DNA of 64,000 nt from Brevibacillus laterosporus (GTDB lineage Bacteria > Bacillota > Bacilli > Brevibacillales > Brevibacillaceae). Positions 26,063 to 36,162 of the stretch are shown piece by piece. A model generated the notes under the pieces. The model saw only the letters and a program-made list of their open reading frames with translations, ran no database searches and was not told where the DNA came from. Both the position numbers and the translations under genes were made by a program. The DNA is taken from positions 1 to 64,000 of the forward strand of contig NZ_JAUKFY010000013.1 of NCBI RefSeq assembly GCF_030489605.1. Reading direction: 5' to 3'. Every line of letters begins with the position of its first letter. Within the stretch, counting starts at the first letter, position 1.

Positions 26063-28333
26063 CTACCATATTTTACTTGATTCACTCTTTCTTACCTGAT
26101 TTCGCCCCTCTTGCTTTGCTTTATACAAGGCCACGTCTGCATCGTGAAATAGTTCTTCTGCAGAACGATTCTGTTGAACATCCCTGCTCCACATAGCAAC
26201 TCCACAGGAAATCGTGACACTTGGTTTACTTTCCTGCTGCACACGAATACGAATGCGTTCTGCTATTTTACTGGCAATCAGCACATCAACATGCGGCAGG
26301 TAGATCGCTATCTCTTCGCCGCCCCATCTTGCTGGAATATCGCTGTCCCGAATACAGTTCTTAATAACAGAAGCTACCTGATACAATATCTCGTCCCCAA
26401 CAAGGTGGCCATAGGTATCGTTAATTCTCTTGAAGTAATCAATATCAATTAAAATTAAGGAGCCCTGCTCATCTGCAAGTAAGGATTTCTTTACGTTTTC
26501 ATTTAAGTATCTACGTGTAAAAAGCCCTGTTAAATTATCAGTGATAACCATGCGTTCCACTTCACTAAGCAATAAAGCATTAGTAATAGCCAGGCTGGTG
26601 TGTTGTCCAAATAGTTCGAGTAATTTATAGTCGTCATAGGTAAAGAAATTAGGCTTGTGATCTGCTACCAGCAAGAGTCCTGATACTTCTGAATCTTGTA
26701 ACAAAGGAACCCCCATCACAGAATGAAAGGGAAACAAATGATGAGGTAAATGAGTAAAACAGTCGGAAGAAGGAAGAATTTTCCGCTTATCAATTAAAAT
26801 TTCAGCAATCGGTGTAGCCGAAATCGGTACAAATTGCCCGATCTGATCACTCTTGGATGAAGAGATAATTTGCATCCGCTCACCGTCTGATGCTTTTTGC
26901 AGAATAGCAGAATAGCTCGCATCAAACGTTCGGTGCAGCATCTTAATCACGAACTCAAGTATATCTATCATGTTCAAACTGCGATTAATCTGCTGGGCCA
27001 TCTCATTGATTAAGCGCAGTTCACGAACCATGTCGCGTGATTGCTGATACAACTGAGCGTTTTCAAAGGCGTTACCAGCTGTTTCCGCTAAAATAGAAAT
27101 AAATTCGGTTTCTTTAGCAGATAAATTAATGATTTCATGGGTGGCCAATTGGAGAATGCCATAAATTCCTTGTCTCCCATGTAACGGAGCAGCGACAAAT
27201 GTAATCGCTTGCTCATCTATAATCTCTTGACCCATCATTAGCTTTCCTTCAAGATAAGCTTGCTGACTGACCTGATTATGTTGTTTTTTTAAGGAAAAGG
27301 TCTTGATTGGTAGATTTGTTTCCATTTCCATAGTAAGATACAGTTCCGCTGAAAAATACGGGTATAATTGCTTTATGCTTGCAAGCACTCCAGCTAGTAC
27401 GTCATTTACGTCAATCGAGGCATGAATTTGTTTTGTCAGTTGATAAAGAAGCTCCTTCTTTTGAGTTTCCCGTAAGATATCATGCATGTGTAAAGTCCTG
27501 TGCAATTGATGGCTGACCTGCTCTCCAGTCGAATGAAGCATCTCGATATCCAATTTATCCAAGCATTGCTCTTCTTGCTCGGCTACATGAAGAATAAGTG
27601 CCGCGATCGGTTCATCCTCCACATAAATTGGATACATCGCCACGCGCGAATCTTCTTGATAAACCTCTGCCTTTTTAGATACAAAGCAATTTAACACCTG
27701 ATGTAATTTAGAGCCTCTATATACAGCGGAATCTGTTGTGTAACGCTCCTGCGGCAATAAATGTCCACTTTCATCCAATTTAATAAGCGAACAATGCCCC
27801 CTCCCCACCATAGCATGTAGACCGTTAACAACCGTCTTCATAAATGGGGTGGCTTCCTTACATTTGCTCGCTTCCACTACGATCTCACTGGCCATTCGCT
27901 GAATAAACCCTTTATACCCAAGCGAATAGAGCCCTTTTACCATTTCACCGTAGGTTCGCATATTGAGCGGAGCTTCCTGTGCACAAGTAAGAATGCCTGC
28001 AATCGCATGTATATCATCTGGTTGAGGACCTAAGGCTTGCAACAGCCATTTGTAATCACCGTACTCAGAAGCAACTCGCTCCTTACTAATTACCTGACCG
28101 TTTTTCCAAACTTTGGGTACCTCCTGTTTAACTAGCTCCTCCATAGCATCTTGAAAAAAACTTGGAGGCAATTGCGCCGGGAGTGTTCCCAATTCATAAG
28201 TAGCGATTACACCACGCTCTGGAGTAGCAAAGAAAAGGAGCCCTGGTGCTTGTATGGGCCAAGAAGGCAGAAAAAAGGGAACAACGCTATCAAATAATTT
28301 ACCTACTGTTCCTATTTGCGTTCGTGTCCGCAA
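26063..28333 (-). CDS. GAF-GGDEF protein, probable diguanylate cyclase
   Basis: A 756-residue soluble protein. An N-terminal region of about 250 residues is followed by at least two GAF domains (about 300-420 and 440-580) and a C-terminal GGDEF domain (about 595-750). The active-site motif reads RWGGEEIAIY, a catalytically competent GGEEF-type variant, and the Mg/substrate segment ILIDIDYFKRINDTYGH is intact. No EAL domain follows. It probably makes cyclic di-GMP under control of GAF ligands. The start is TTG at 28333 after AAGGAA. Position next to refZ corresponds to the Bacillus ytsP (GAF) region. Confidence 0.88.
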   Translation of the reverse strand: MRTRTQIGTVGKLFDSVVPFFLPSWPIQAPGLLFFATPERGVIATYELGTLPAQLPPSFFQDAMEELVKQEVPKVWKNGQVISKERVASEYGDYKWLLQALGPQPDDIHAIAGILTCAQEAPLNMRTYGEMVKGLYSLGYKGFIQRMASEIVVEASKCKEATPFMKTVVNGLHAMVGRGHCSLIKLDESGHLLPQERYTTDSAVYRGSKLHQVLNCFVSKKAEVYQEDSRVAMYPIYVEDEPIAALILHVAEQEEQCLDKLDIEMLHSTGEQVSHQLHRTLHMHDILRETQKKELLYQLTKQIHASIDVNDVLAGVLASIKQLYPYFSAELYLTMEMETNLPIKTFSLKKQHNQVSQQAYLEGKLMMGQEIIDEQAITFVAAPLHGRQGIYGILQLATHEIINLSAKETEFISILAETAGNAFENAQLYQQSRDMVRELRLINEMAQQINRSLNMIDILEFVIKMLHRTFDASYSAILQKASDGERMQIISSSKSDQIGQFVPISATPIAEILIDKRKILPSSDCFTHLPHHLFPFHSVMGVPLLQDSEVSGLLLVADHKPNFFTYDDYKLLELFGQHTSLAITNALLLSEVERMVITDNLTGLFTRRYLNENVKKSLLADEQGSLILIDIDYFKRINDTYGHLVGDEILYQVASVIKNCIRDSDIPARWGGEEIAIYLPHVDVLIASKIAERIRIRVQQESKPSVTISCGVAMWSRDVQQNRSAEELFHDADVALYKAKQEGRNQVRKSESSKIW

Positions 28334-28363
28334 TGCTGATTCCTTCTTCCTCTATATTAATCA

Positions 28364-28969
28364 TTAATCGGTTATGGTTTCCTCTAGATGGTCAACTCGA
28401 CTTATCTCCATAACTTTCCACGATTTATTCTCCGCATGCAAAATGGTGATTCCGGTATTGCCAATTTTAGTGATCCCCGTACCAAGCTGACCATCAGTAA
28501 TATAATGCAGAAAAGCATTAATCAGTCCACCGTGACTTACCACGGCAATTTTTTGACCGGGATGTTTCTCAATAATTTCGCTTAAGACACGATCAGCTCT
28601 CTTTTGCATAGCTTGATAGGATTCAATCCCGCAGATTGACTGATGTGGCTCAACATCCAGCATCTCCTTTTGTACATCAGCAAGGTGGCGCCCTTCCCAA
28701 TCGCCATAGCAACGCTCACGTAATCCGGGCACTTTCGTGACAGGAACAGGAGTCTGCTGGCGTTCTCCTACACGTTTCGCCGTCTCAAAGGCACGTTTTA
28801 AATCACTTGAATACACATGAGCAAAGCCTTCTGAAGCAAGACGATTCGCCAGCTTTTCCGCTTGCTTATACCCTAGCTCGTTTAAATCGGTATCCGTATG
28901 ACCTTGTATTTTCTGTATATGATTCCAATCCGTTTCTCCATGTCGGATTAAGTATACGATGGTTTCCAT
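28364..28969 (-). CDS. histidine phosphatase family protein (phosphoglycerate mutase-like)
   Basis: A 201-residue histidine phosphatase. The phospho-histidine motif LIRHGETDWN is at 7-16, the second conserved Arg lies in SSDLKRAFETA, Glu in RERCYGDWEGR, and the second catalytic His in VVSHGGLIN. Relatives such as PhoE and CobC hydrolyse a range of phosphate esters, so the substrate is open. First gene of the operon with the GGDEF and MBL genes; only 30 bases separate it from the GGDEF gene. The RBS is weak. Confidence 0.88.
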   Translation of the reverse strand: METIVYLIRHGETDWNHIQKIQGHTDTDLNELGYKQAEKLANRLASEGFAHVYSSDLKRAFETAKRVGERQQTPVPVTKVPGLRERCYGDWEGRHLADVQKEMLDVEPHQSICGIESYQAMQKRADRVLSEIIEKHPGQKIAVVSHGGLINAFLHYITDGQLGTGITKIGNTGITILHAENKSWKVMEISRVDHLEETITD

Positions 28970-29238
28970 GTTAGTAAGACACCCTACTTTCCTTGCATGA
29001 ATATGTACAATTTAATTATAATGGATATAATCATGAGATACTAGAATCTTCAAAATTCAATAACACATTTTTCCTAATTTTTAAATTCCACTGAAATGCT
29101 CAAAATTCCTCTTTTGCCCCATTCTTTATAGGACGCCAGCATGACTTCCTCGTCTCATTGCCTTCCTGTTTTTACCGTTATATATATGTCAGTTTCATCT
29201 ACATACATTACACATTGCAGGTTTAGGAGGTTTTATTT

Positions 29239-31509
29239 ATGCATTCATTGATCCGTCCAATAAGTCTACTTAGCTTAACAGGCATGTTGCTGCTTTCAGG
29301 GTCAATCGTTGAAGCTAACACAAAAACAAAATCAACTCAACAGCATGTTCAACCCACAGCTCATCAAGTGAGCAAGTCCCAACTAACAAGAGAACAAGCA
29401 CTCGCTATCGCGTCTGAGTTCGCAAAGGAATGGTCCGGTATAAGTCCAGTTCCAACCGATAGCCACTTTGCATTAAATGAAGATACGAATTCACCTCCCA
29501 CTTGGACGTTTGCTTGGGAGAATAGTGGCAACATTGATCGAAGAAAGGCGTTCTTTTTACTAGTCGAAATCAATGCAAACTCAGGAGAATTAAACAGCTA
29601 TTCTCTTTCACATCCTTCTCTCTTAGCAAATAAAAGCAAGACACCTATCTCACTAGAGCAAGCTCAACAAGCAGCCGAAGCGTTTCTACGTAAACATGCC
29701 GGCAAGAAATTATCAAGTATTTCCTTGAAGCCTACACCTCTTTCAGATAACAGAACAGCACTTACCTCTACAGAATACATTTTTACCTATCAAAGACAAA
29801 TAAACGGAATACCTTTTCCCGATGATTCTATAACAATTACAGTCAACCCTAATGGGACAATTGTATCTTACTTTTCTACATGGAGTGAAGATTTGAATTT
29901 CCCTGCTGATTCAAAGAAAATATCTCCTGAGGAAGCTACTAAAATTTTCAAAGAAAGCCCTTTTATTACTTTAAGTTATAAAATACCAGATTCTAAAGAA
30001 ACGGAAATAACTGAGCCTCAACTATTCTATGATTATGAAAAGGATTTAACTATAGATGCCATCACTGGTGCATTTTTAGAAAAACCTTCTTTACCTGTTT
30101 CTAGTAATCCCAACAAGCGTTCACCCATAGTTGACAAGCCACTGCCTCCTTTGCATCAGGGAAAACCATTAACGCAAGCACAAGCAATCGAGCTAGCCCA
30201 AAAATTAATTCCGGCGGGGAAGTGGAAATTAACAGATGCAATCTATCAGAAGAAAGGGAGAGATAAAGAAGCCTTTTGGGATCTGTCCTTTGCACGAAAA
30301 ACACAAGATCAAGGGATTGACACCATTTCTCTCATGATTGATGAAAAAAATGGAAACGTGCTTAATTACTACCTCAACTTGTGGAAAATAAACAAAGATG
30401 CAACCAAAGCTTCATTAGCACCAGAGAAATTACAGCAACTTGCTATAGAAACCGTAAAACGTTTAGCCCCTTATCAAGCTCAAACCTTATATTTAGATAA
30501 GGTTGATCATGATGATAAACCTGACTATAACGATAGACGGGAAAGTTCTTTTATGTTCCAGCGCTATATTCACAAAATCATGCTTTCAGCAGAGGGAGCA
30601 AGTGTCGTCCTAGATCAACAAACCGGGGAATTACTTTTATTTTCTTCAACAAGTAGTCAAGTTAACTTCCCTGAAAAACCGGCTGCTTATCTTTCCCTGG
30701 AAGAAGCCAAAGAAAAATGGCTACAGCAACTGGAGGTTACATTAACTTATCAAGTGAAACAAGAGGATCATAGTGATAAAAATCAACAGTCGTCAAAGTC
30801 GAAACCCTTGACTCTCGTCTATACTCTACAACCCTCTAGCGACAACAGTCTTACGCTAGACGCAATCACTGGTAAGTGGATCCATTTATACACAAATAAA
30901 CCCGTGGATGTAAATCGGTCAGAACCAGAGGATTTGCAGAAGCTTCCTGCTGACAAGCAAAAAGCATTGCGGATTCTGTACGAATACAATGCAATTGAAC
31001 CTGTCAATGGAGAGATAAAGCCTAAAGAGCCCATAAAGCGCGGTGAGATAATCAAGATGCTAGTAGCTATCCTAAGCAATGGTAGTTATGATGATGAATT
31101 TATACCAAAACAAGCCAGCTTTCATGATGTCCCTGCTGCTTCTCCATACTTCGGGGCTATTGAGTACGCTCTTGCACGAGGATATATTCCCCAAACCAAG
31201 AGCCTGCAGCCAGAAAAACCGATTACGAGGGCTGAATTAGCAGAATCGTTCACCCGGGCTCTCGGCTATCATTCCCTAGCTGAGCTACCAAATCTCTTTG
31301 TAGCATCTTCTGCGGATACAGCCAATGTAAAGGAAAAGGGTTCTATTTCGATTGTTACCGCACTTGGAATTATGGAAACGACTGATCAAAGCTTTAAGCC
31401 AGATGCATCTGTGACTCGTGAAGAAGCGGCTATCTATTTCCAGAAATTCTTAGAGTTTTACAATAAAAAGATGCCTGAAGAACCCTTATATGTTAGGTCC
31501 AGACATTAG
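29239..31509 (+). CDS. secreted YcdB/YcdC-domain protein with SLH anchor
   Basis: A 756-residue exported protein. A signal peptide (about 1-26) is followed by repeated PepSY/YcdB-YcdC-like units, each ending in a D-A-I-T-G motif (IDAITGAFLE near 280, LDAITGKWIHL near 545). Three C-terminal S-layer homology repeats (about 575-750) carry typical PITRAELAESF and SVTREEAAIYF segments. SLH repeats bind pyruvylated secondary cell-wall polymer, so it is anchored on the cell surface. AGGAGG lies upstream of the ATG. The outer module is shared with the anti-sigma at 5373 and the gene at 63057. Biochemical function is unknown. Confidence 0.85.
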   Translation: MHSLIRPISLLSLTGMLLLSGSIVEANTKTKSTQQHVQPTAHQVSKSQLTREQALAIASEFAKEWSGISPVPTDSHFALNEDTNSPPTWTFAWENSGNIDRRKAFFLLVEINANSGELNSYSLSHPSLLANKSKTPISLEQAQQAAEAFLRKHAGKKLSSISLKPTPLSDNRTALTSTEYIFTYQRQINGIPFPDDSITITVNPNGTIVSYFSTWSEDLNFPADSKKISPEEATKIFKESPFITLSYKIPDSKETEITEPQLFYDYEKDLTIDAITGAFLEKPSLPVSSNPNKRSPIVDKPLPPLHQGKPLTQAQAIELAQKLIPAGKWKLTDAIYQKKGRDKEAFWDLSFARKTQDQGIDTISLMIDEKNGNVLNYYLNLWKINKDATKASLAPEKLQQLAIETVKRLAPYQAQTLYLDKVDHDDKPDYNDRRESSFMFQRYIHKIMLSAEGASVVLDQQTGELLLFSSTSSQVNFPEKPAAYLSLEEAKEKWLQQLEVTLTYQVKQEDHSDKNQQSSKSKPLTLVYTLQPSSDNSLTLDAITGKWIHLYTNKPVDVNRSEPEDLQKLPADKQKALRILYEYNAIEPVNGEIKPKEPIKRGEIIKMLVAILSNGSYDDEFIPKQASFHDVPAASPYFGAIEYALARGYIPQTKSLQPEKPITRAELAESFTRALGYHSLAELPNLFVASSADTANVKEKGSISIVTALGIMETTDQSFKPDASVTREEAAIYFQKFLEFYNKKMPEEPLYVRSRH

Positions 31510-31619
31510 TCTCATCGCCAAGCTTTGGTTTACCAGCGAATTCCGGCTGTTATTCTAGGACAATCTCTTGACTTTACCTAGAGCCAGCATATAGAATAAG
31601 AGTTATGTTTGAATAGGGT

Positions 31620-31813
31620 AGCATTGATTGTAGGTAAAAACAAAAGGAATACGAGGTTTGCCTTTTAGTTTCACCCCCTTTGCCTTTTGACTGCGGCTGT
31701 TTTTCAAGAGGAGCACGATGCGGAAACGCTACCGTCTGAAGTTCGTGTATAAAGATGAAACTTGCCTTTTGGAAGTAAACACCTACGAATCCAAATTAAA
31801 GGAGAATGAGCAT
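31620..31813 (+). promoter_or_regulatory. candidate rpsD leader (S4 autoregulatory region)
   Basis: About 200 bases between the SLH-protein gene and rpsD form a long leader. In Bacillaceae, S4 represses its own synthesis by binding a structured rpsD leader. I could not fold this sequence confidently, so the assignment rests on position and precedent. Confidence 0.35.
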
Positions 31814-32410
31814 ATGTCTCGTTATACAGGACCACGCCACAAGCTGGCTCGCCGTCTAGGTATCTCTCTAGATGGAACAGGAAAAGATCTTAAACGTAAC
31901 TACGCACCAGGACAACACGGTCAAAGCCGCCGTAAATTGACTGAGTACGGTCTTCAGTTACAAGAAAAACAAAAACTACGTCATATGTTCGGTGTAAACG
32001 AAAAGCAATTCCGTCGCACTTTCGAACAAGCTCAAAAAATGAGAGGCGTATTGGGTGAGAACTTCATGAAGCTTCTTGAATCCCGCCTTGATAACGTAGT
32101 TTTCCGTATGGGCTTTGCTGCAACTCGCCCAGCTGCTCGTCAGTTGGTTAACCATGGTCACATGACTGTTAATGGTAAAAAAGTTGACATCGCTTCTTAC
32201 CGCGTACAACCAGGAGATGTTATCACTCTTCGTGAAAAATCTCGTGGCCTTGCTATCGTAAAAGAATCTTTGGAAGCTCGCACTTTCGTACCAAACTACA
32301 TCACTTTCGATGATAACAAATTAGAAGGTACTTTCACACGTCTACCGGACCGTTCTGAAATGCCTGCTGAAATCAACGAAACTCTGATCGTTGAGTGGTA
32401 CAGCCGTTAG
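31814..32410 (+). CDS. rpsD: 30S ribosomal protein S4
   Basis: Primary 16S rRNA-binding protein of the small subunit and a transcription antiterminator. It begins [19 protein letters not shown] and has the S4 RNA-binding domain (about 88-150: [18 protein letters not shown] and [13 protein letters not shown]), ending in LIVEWYSR. The 198 residues match the family. I chose ATG at 31814, with AAAGGAG upstream; a 32-codon N-terminal extension that is also open is not part of known S4. No zinc-binding cysteines are present, so this is the Cys-free S4 form. Monocistronic. Confidence 0.97.
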   Translation: MSRYTGPRHKLARRLGISLDGTGKDLKRNYAPGQHGQSRRKLTEYGLQLQEKQKLRHMFGVNEKQFRRTFEQAQKMRGVLGENFMKLLESRLDNVVFRMGFAATRPAARQLVNHGHMTVNGKKVDIASYRVQPGDVITLREKSRGLAIVKESLEARTFVPNYITFDDNKLEGTFTRLPDRSEMPAEINETLIVEWYSR

Positions 32411-32428
32411 TCTTTACTTGGAAACATC

Positions 32429-32462
32429 AAGCTTCACATCCTTTGGGTGTGGAGCTTTTTTA
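32429..32462 (+). terminator. rho-independent terminator of rpsD
   Basis: Stem AAGCTTCACATCC / GGGTGTGGAGCTT followed by TTTTTATTTTT. Confidence 0.9.
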
Positions 32463-32917
32463 TTTTTACCCGACCCTATCCGATAAAATACCCGCTTCCT
32501 TCCTCTTAGTTCTATTGTGTCTATAAAGGCCTTTATGTGTAATCAGCTATCTTAGGATAAAGTCAGAAAACATCAAAATTTAGAGGAATAGCCTAGTATT
32601 TCGAAACCTTGACGTTACATTTGCGTCAATTATTAGGGAGAGTATTTTCGTTTACGTAACAAGAGCTTATTTACAGGAAAAACCTAGTATAGGGGAGCTT
32701 ATTTGCTGAAAAAAAGAGGTTCAGCTTGCTCTACCATTCTATTTTTTACACGCAGCTAGTTATTGCCAGATGTGGATGTGATTCTGACCTGCAAATGCCT
32801 TCATTCATGGTTATCGGTCATTTTCCAATCAAATTACCTATGGCTCGACATGATTCTACCCCAGTATTTTTACTTATGGTATAATGGGGCTGATCTTTTA
32901 AGGGGGAAAGGACGTAT
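32463..32917. other. intergenic region upstream of the PBP gene
   Basis: No supported gene. TATAAT at 32880-32885, 33 bases before the PBP ATG, is a likely -10 box; a matching -35 is not obvious. In Bacillus this interval carries tyrS, which is absent here. Confidence 0.45.
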
Positions 32918-35900
32918 ATGCAGAATAAAGATGCTTCTGCCAAGAGGCCTAGACGTAAAATAGGGCAGCGCGGCAGAAAGAAGCACCCTGTACGAGTGAT
33001 TCTTGCATACTGTTTTTTGTTAGGATTTATGGGGCTGTTTCTCGTAGGTGGAGTTGCTACGGGCTACATAGCCGCTCTTGTGAATGATGAACCGATCCGA
33101 AGCAAAGAAGAGATTCAAGAACTCTTGTTTAGCAAGTTTCAAACAGGGTTTGCCTACTATCAAGATGGTTCCTTGATCGGTCAGCTTCGAGCTAAGGGAG
33201 AAGATCGCCGGATGGTGAAGATTTCGGAGATTTCACCCGCGCTCATTAACGCCATCATTGCCACAGAGGACAAGTATTTCTATGAACATAATGGAATAGT
33301 TATTCAATCTACCTTACGTGGAACCATTCAAGAGCTTACTAAACAAAGTGTCGTAACAGGTGGTAGTACTCTTACACAACAATTGATTAAACGTACCATC
33401 CTCTCACCTGAAGTAAGCCATAAACGAAAAGCGAAAGAAATTCTTCATGCCATACGAATTGAAAGAATGTTTAGCAAGAATCAGATTTTAGAAGCTTACA
33501 TGAATGACGTTTATTTTGGTAAGGACGCCAATGGATCCAACATTTATGGCGTTCAAGCAGCCGCAAAAGGGATTTTCGGCAAAGATGCGAGCAATCTTGA
33601 TCTAGCCGAAGCCTCTTACTTAGCTGGACTTCCGCAGAGTCCTATGGCCTATTCTCCTTTTAACAAGGAAGGGTATCGCCGCGGACTGGAGCGCCAGAAA
33701 ATGGTGCTACAACGGATGAGGGAGAACAATTACATAACAGCTGCTCAACAACAACAGGTCCTCTCCACTAATATACAAGCACATCTCGCCAAACCAGAAA
33801 AACGTGCCTACGCTGAGCACCCATTCCTTATGATGGAAATTGAGGAACGTACAGCTGAGGTTCTGCTGGACCAAAAGCTAGCAAACGAAGGTCGTGACAA
33901 ATCACAAATTGGCCGCAATGAATATCGTCAGCTTCTCGAGGAGCAACGGCGTCAAATTCTACAAAAGGGCTATCATGTGTACACGACTGTGCATAAGGAA
34001 ATTAATACTGCCATGGAAAAGATCGCTGCTAATCCAAAAAACTTTGGTAGCAATCGTACCTATTATGTGACACGTGGCGGAAAAAAGGAAAAGATCGAAA
34101 ACGCCCTAGAAGAAGTAGGCGCAACCCTCATTGATAACAAAACAGGTGCAATCATCGGCATGATGGGCGGCCGCGACTTTAACGTTGAACAAACCAATCA
34201 CGCCACCGCCTCACGACAACCCGGTTCAGCTATGAAACCAATCGCCGCATATGCACCAGCATTGGAGCTTGGTATCTTACAGCCGGGAAGCCCGATTGAC
34301 GATTCACCTGTACTATTGGCAGATGGAAGTAAAGGTACTCACCTGCCGCTTAACTGGGACCGCAAATACCATGGTATGATGAGTGCCCGTGAAGCTTTGC
34401 GTCAATCCTGGAACGTACCAGCGATTAAAACGTATTTGAAAGTCGGAATCCCGACCGCTTTAAACTATGTGAAAAAAATGGGTGTCACCACTCTGGTCGA
34501 TAGTGATAATTATGCGGCTACCGGAGTTATTGGCGGACTAGCTTACGGTCTAAACAGCGAAGAAATTACCAATGCATTTTCTACATTTGCCAACGATGGA
34601 AACTTTGTAGATGCCTACATGATTCAAAAAATCGTGGATAGCCGCGGAAATACCATTTATGAACACAATGTCACACCTGTTAAAGTATTTAGTCCACAGA
34701 CTGCCTATCTGATGACAGACATGATGCGTACTGTTGTCAACTCCGGTACGGGTGCCTCTGTGCGAAGACATGTGCCAAAAGGTGTAGATATTGCCGGAAA
34801 AACAGGAACTACCAATGATTCCTACGATCTATGGTTTGTAGGCTACACACCTGATGTTACCCTTGGTGTATGGACAGGCTATGATGTTCCAACTACCATT
34901 CCTAGTTCAGCACAACGCCGACCAATGGAAATTTGGGGTAAGGTGATGACAGAGGTCTTTAAAATTGATCCAAAAGTAGCTGACAAATCAGCGAAGTTTA
35001 ATAAACCAAGCGGTATTGTCAGCGCAACAATTGATAGCAAGTCCGGCATGTTGCCAAGTGAGCTGTCTAAACAAACCGGCCACGTAATTACCGATTTATT
35101 TAATCAAAGATTTGTACCAACCAAAGTGGACGATTCTCATCAAAAAGTTCGTGTTGTTCAAGTCGGTGAGGTTCTCTATCTGGCACAGGAAAATACACCA
35201 GATGATTTTGTAACAGAGGGCGTCTTCTTTAAGAGTCCAGATCCACTCCCTTCGTCTGACCAAATTTCTGCAAAAAATAGCAGGGTTGGAACTAAGCCTG
35301 CCGATTGGGCAGAGCGGATGCCAGAAAAAGAAGATCCACGCGTAGCTGTAGACGGGACACCTTCTGCTCCATCAGGCGTTACGATTACGAAATCTGGTAG
35401 TGGCACGACCCTTACGTGGAATGCCAGCCCAGAGGAGGATGTACTGGGCTATCGTATCTATCGTGCAGGTGCAAACGGTGGATTTGAAAAAATTGCAACG
35501 GTTAAGGACCCGAAAACGACAAAGTACACTGATGGGAAACGCAGTGACCATGGTTACTATGTAACAGCAGTTGACCTTTCAGGTAACGAGTCTCAGGCGT
35601 CTTCTACGTCAGGGGCAGGAGTAGATATACCAGGTGACAGCAATCCGCCTGTACAGCCAAATCCTGATCACAATCAACCAGGCACTGAAGTAGATCCTAT
35701 TGCTCCACCTGATGGCGGTCAAACAACGCCCCCACCAGTAGCTACTAGCGCACCTAGTAAAATCCAGGGCGTTAGTGCTTCTAAAACCGCAGATGGAATT
35801 AAAGTCAGCTGGAAAAAAGGTCCGGCAAAAGATCACATCGTTGCCTACAACGTTTACTATGCTATGAATGGCACAACCAACTATCAATTGATGGATTCCG

Positions 35901-36013
35901 TATCCGAAACAAGCTTTGTATTAACTACAAGCGAGCCTGGAGGCAGCTTCTACATCACTGCAGTGAATACCTATGGTGAATCTGCTCCTTCAGCCCATGC
36001 AAAAGTAAAATAA
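32918..36013 (+). CDS. class A penicillin-binding protein (PBP1A type) with fibronectin repeats
   Basis: A 1031-residue bifunctional peptidoglycan synthase. A basic cytoplasmic tail and membrane helix (about 27-55) precede a GT51 glycosyltransferase (about 80-255, catalytic Glu 117 in IATEDKYFYEHNG, and TGGSTLTQQLIKRT) and a transpeptidase with all three motifs: S437-A-M-K, S496-W-N and K628-T-G-T. Two fibronectin type III domains follow (about 810-900 and 945-1031), joined by a Pro/Asn-rich linker. AAGGGGGAAAGG is the RBS. FN3 repeats at the C-terminus are known in some Gram-positive PBPs and probably bind wall polymers (inference). Confidence 0.94.
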   Translation: MQNKDASAKRPRRKIGQRGRKKHPVRVILAYCFLLGFMGLFLVGGVATGYIAALVNDEPIRSKEEIQELLFSKFQTGFAYYQDGSLIGQLRAKGEDRRMVKISEISPALINAIIATEDKYFYEHNGIVIQSTLRGTIQELTKQSVVTGGSTLTQQLIKRTILSPEVSHKRKAKEILHAIRIERMFSKNQILEAYMNDVYFGKDANGSNIYGVQAAAKGIFGKDASNLDLAEASYLAGLPQSPMAYSPFNKEGYRRGLERQKMVLQRMRENNYITAAQQQQVLSTNIQAHLAKPEKRAYAEHPFLMMEIEERTAEVLLDQKLANEGRDKSQIGRNEYRQLLEEQRRQILQKGYHVYTTVHKEINTAMEKIAANPKNFGSNRTYYVTRGGKKEKIENALEEVGATLIDNKTGAIIGMMGGRDFNVEQTNHATASRQPGSAMKPIAAYAPALELGILQPGSPIDDSPVLLADGSKGTHLPLNWDRKYHGMMSAREALRQSWNVPAIKTYLKVGIPTALNYVKKMGVTTLVDSDNYAATGVIGGLAYGLNSEEITNAFSTFANDGNFVDAYMIQKIVDSRGNTIYEHNVTPVKVFSPQTAYLMTDMMRTVVNSGTGASVRRHVPKGVDIAGKTGTTNDSYDLWFVGYTPDVTLGVWTGYDVPTTIPSSAQRRPMEIWGKVMTEVFKIDPKVADKSAKFNKPSGIVSATIDSKSGMLPSELSKQTGHVITDLFNQRFVPTKVDDSHQKVRVVQVGEVLYLAQENTPDDFVTEGVFFKSPDPLPSSDQISAKNSRVGTKPADWAERMPEKEDPRVAVDGTPSAPSGVTITKSGSGTTLTWNASPEEDVLGYRIYRAGANGGFEKIATVKDPKTTKYTDGKRSDHGYYVTAVDLSGNESQASSTSGAGVDIPGDSNPPVQPNPDHNQPGTEVDPIAPPDGGQTTPPPVATSAPSKIQGVSASKTADGIKVSWKKGPAKDHIVAYNVYYAMNGTTNYQLMDSVSETSFVLTTSEPGGSFYITAVNTYGESAPSAHAKVK

Positions 36014-36021
36014 ATGACCAC

Positions 36022-36062
36022 AAAAAAGACTGTTGGGATATTCGCCCAGCAGTCTTTTTTTA
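36022..36062 (+). terminator. rho-independent terminator of the PBP gene
   Basis: Stem AAAAAAGACTG...TTGGG / CCCAG...CAGTCTTTTTT followed by a T run. Confidence 0.9.
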
Positions 36063-36162
36063 TCCATGACAGATTGTTGAATTTTCAAAAATATAAGACT
36101 CCTTTTATGCGGAATAAGATATACTAAGCATGTAGATTCGTGGGAAGCGATGGTGAGGCCTA

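Noticed and set aside
32763-32963. 66-codon ORF overlapping the PBP start
   Set aside because: Low-quality residue mix, no RBS, and it runs into the well-supported PBP gene in another frame.
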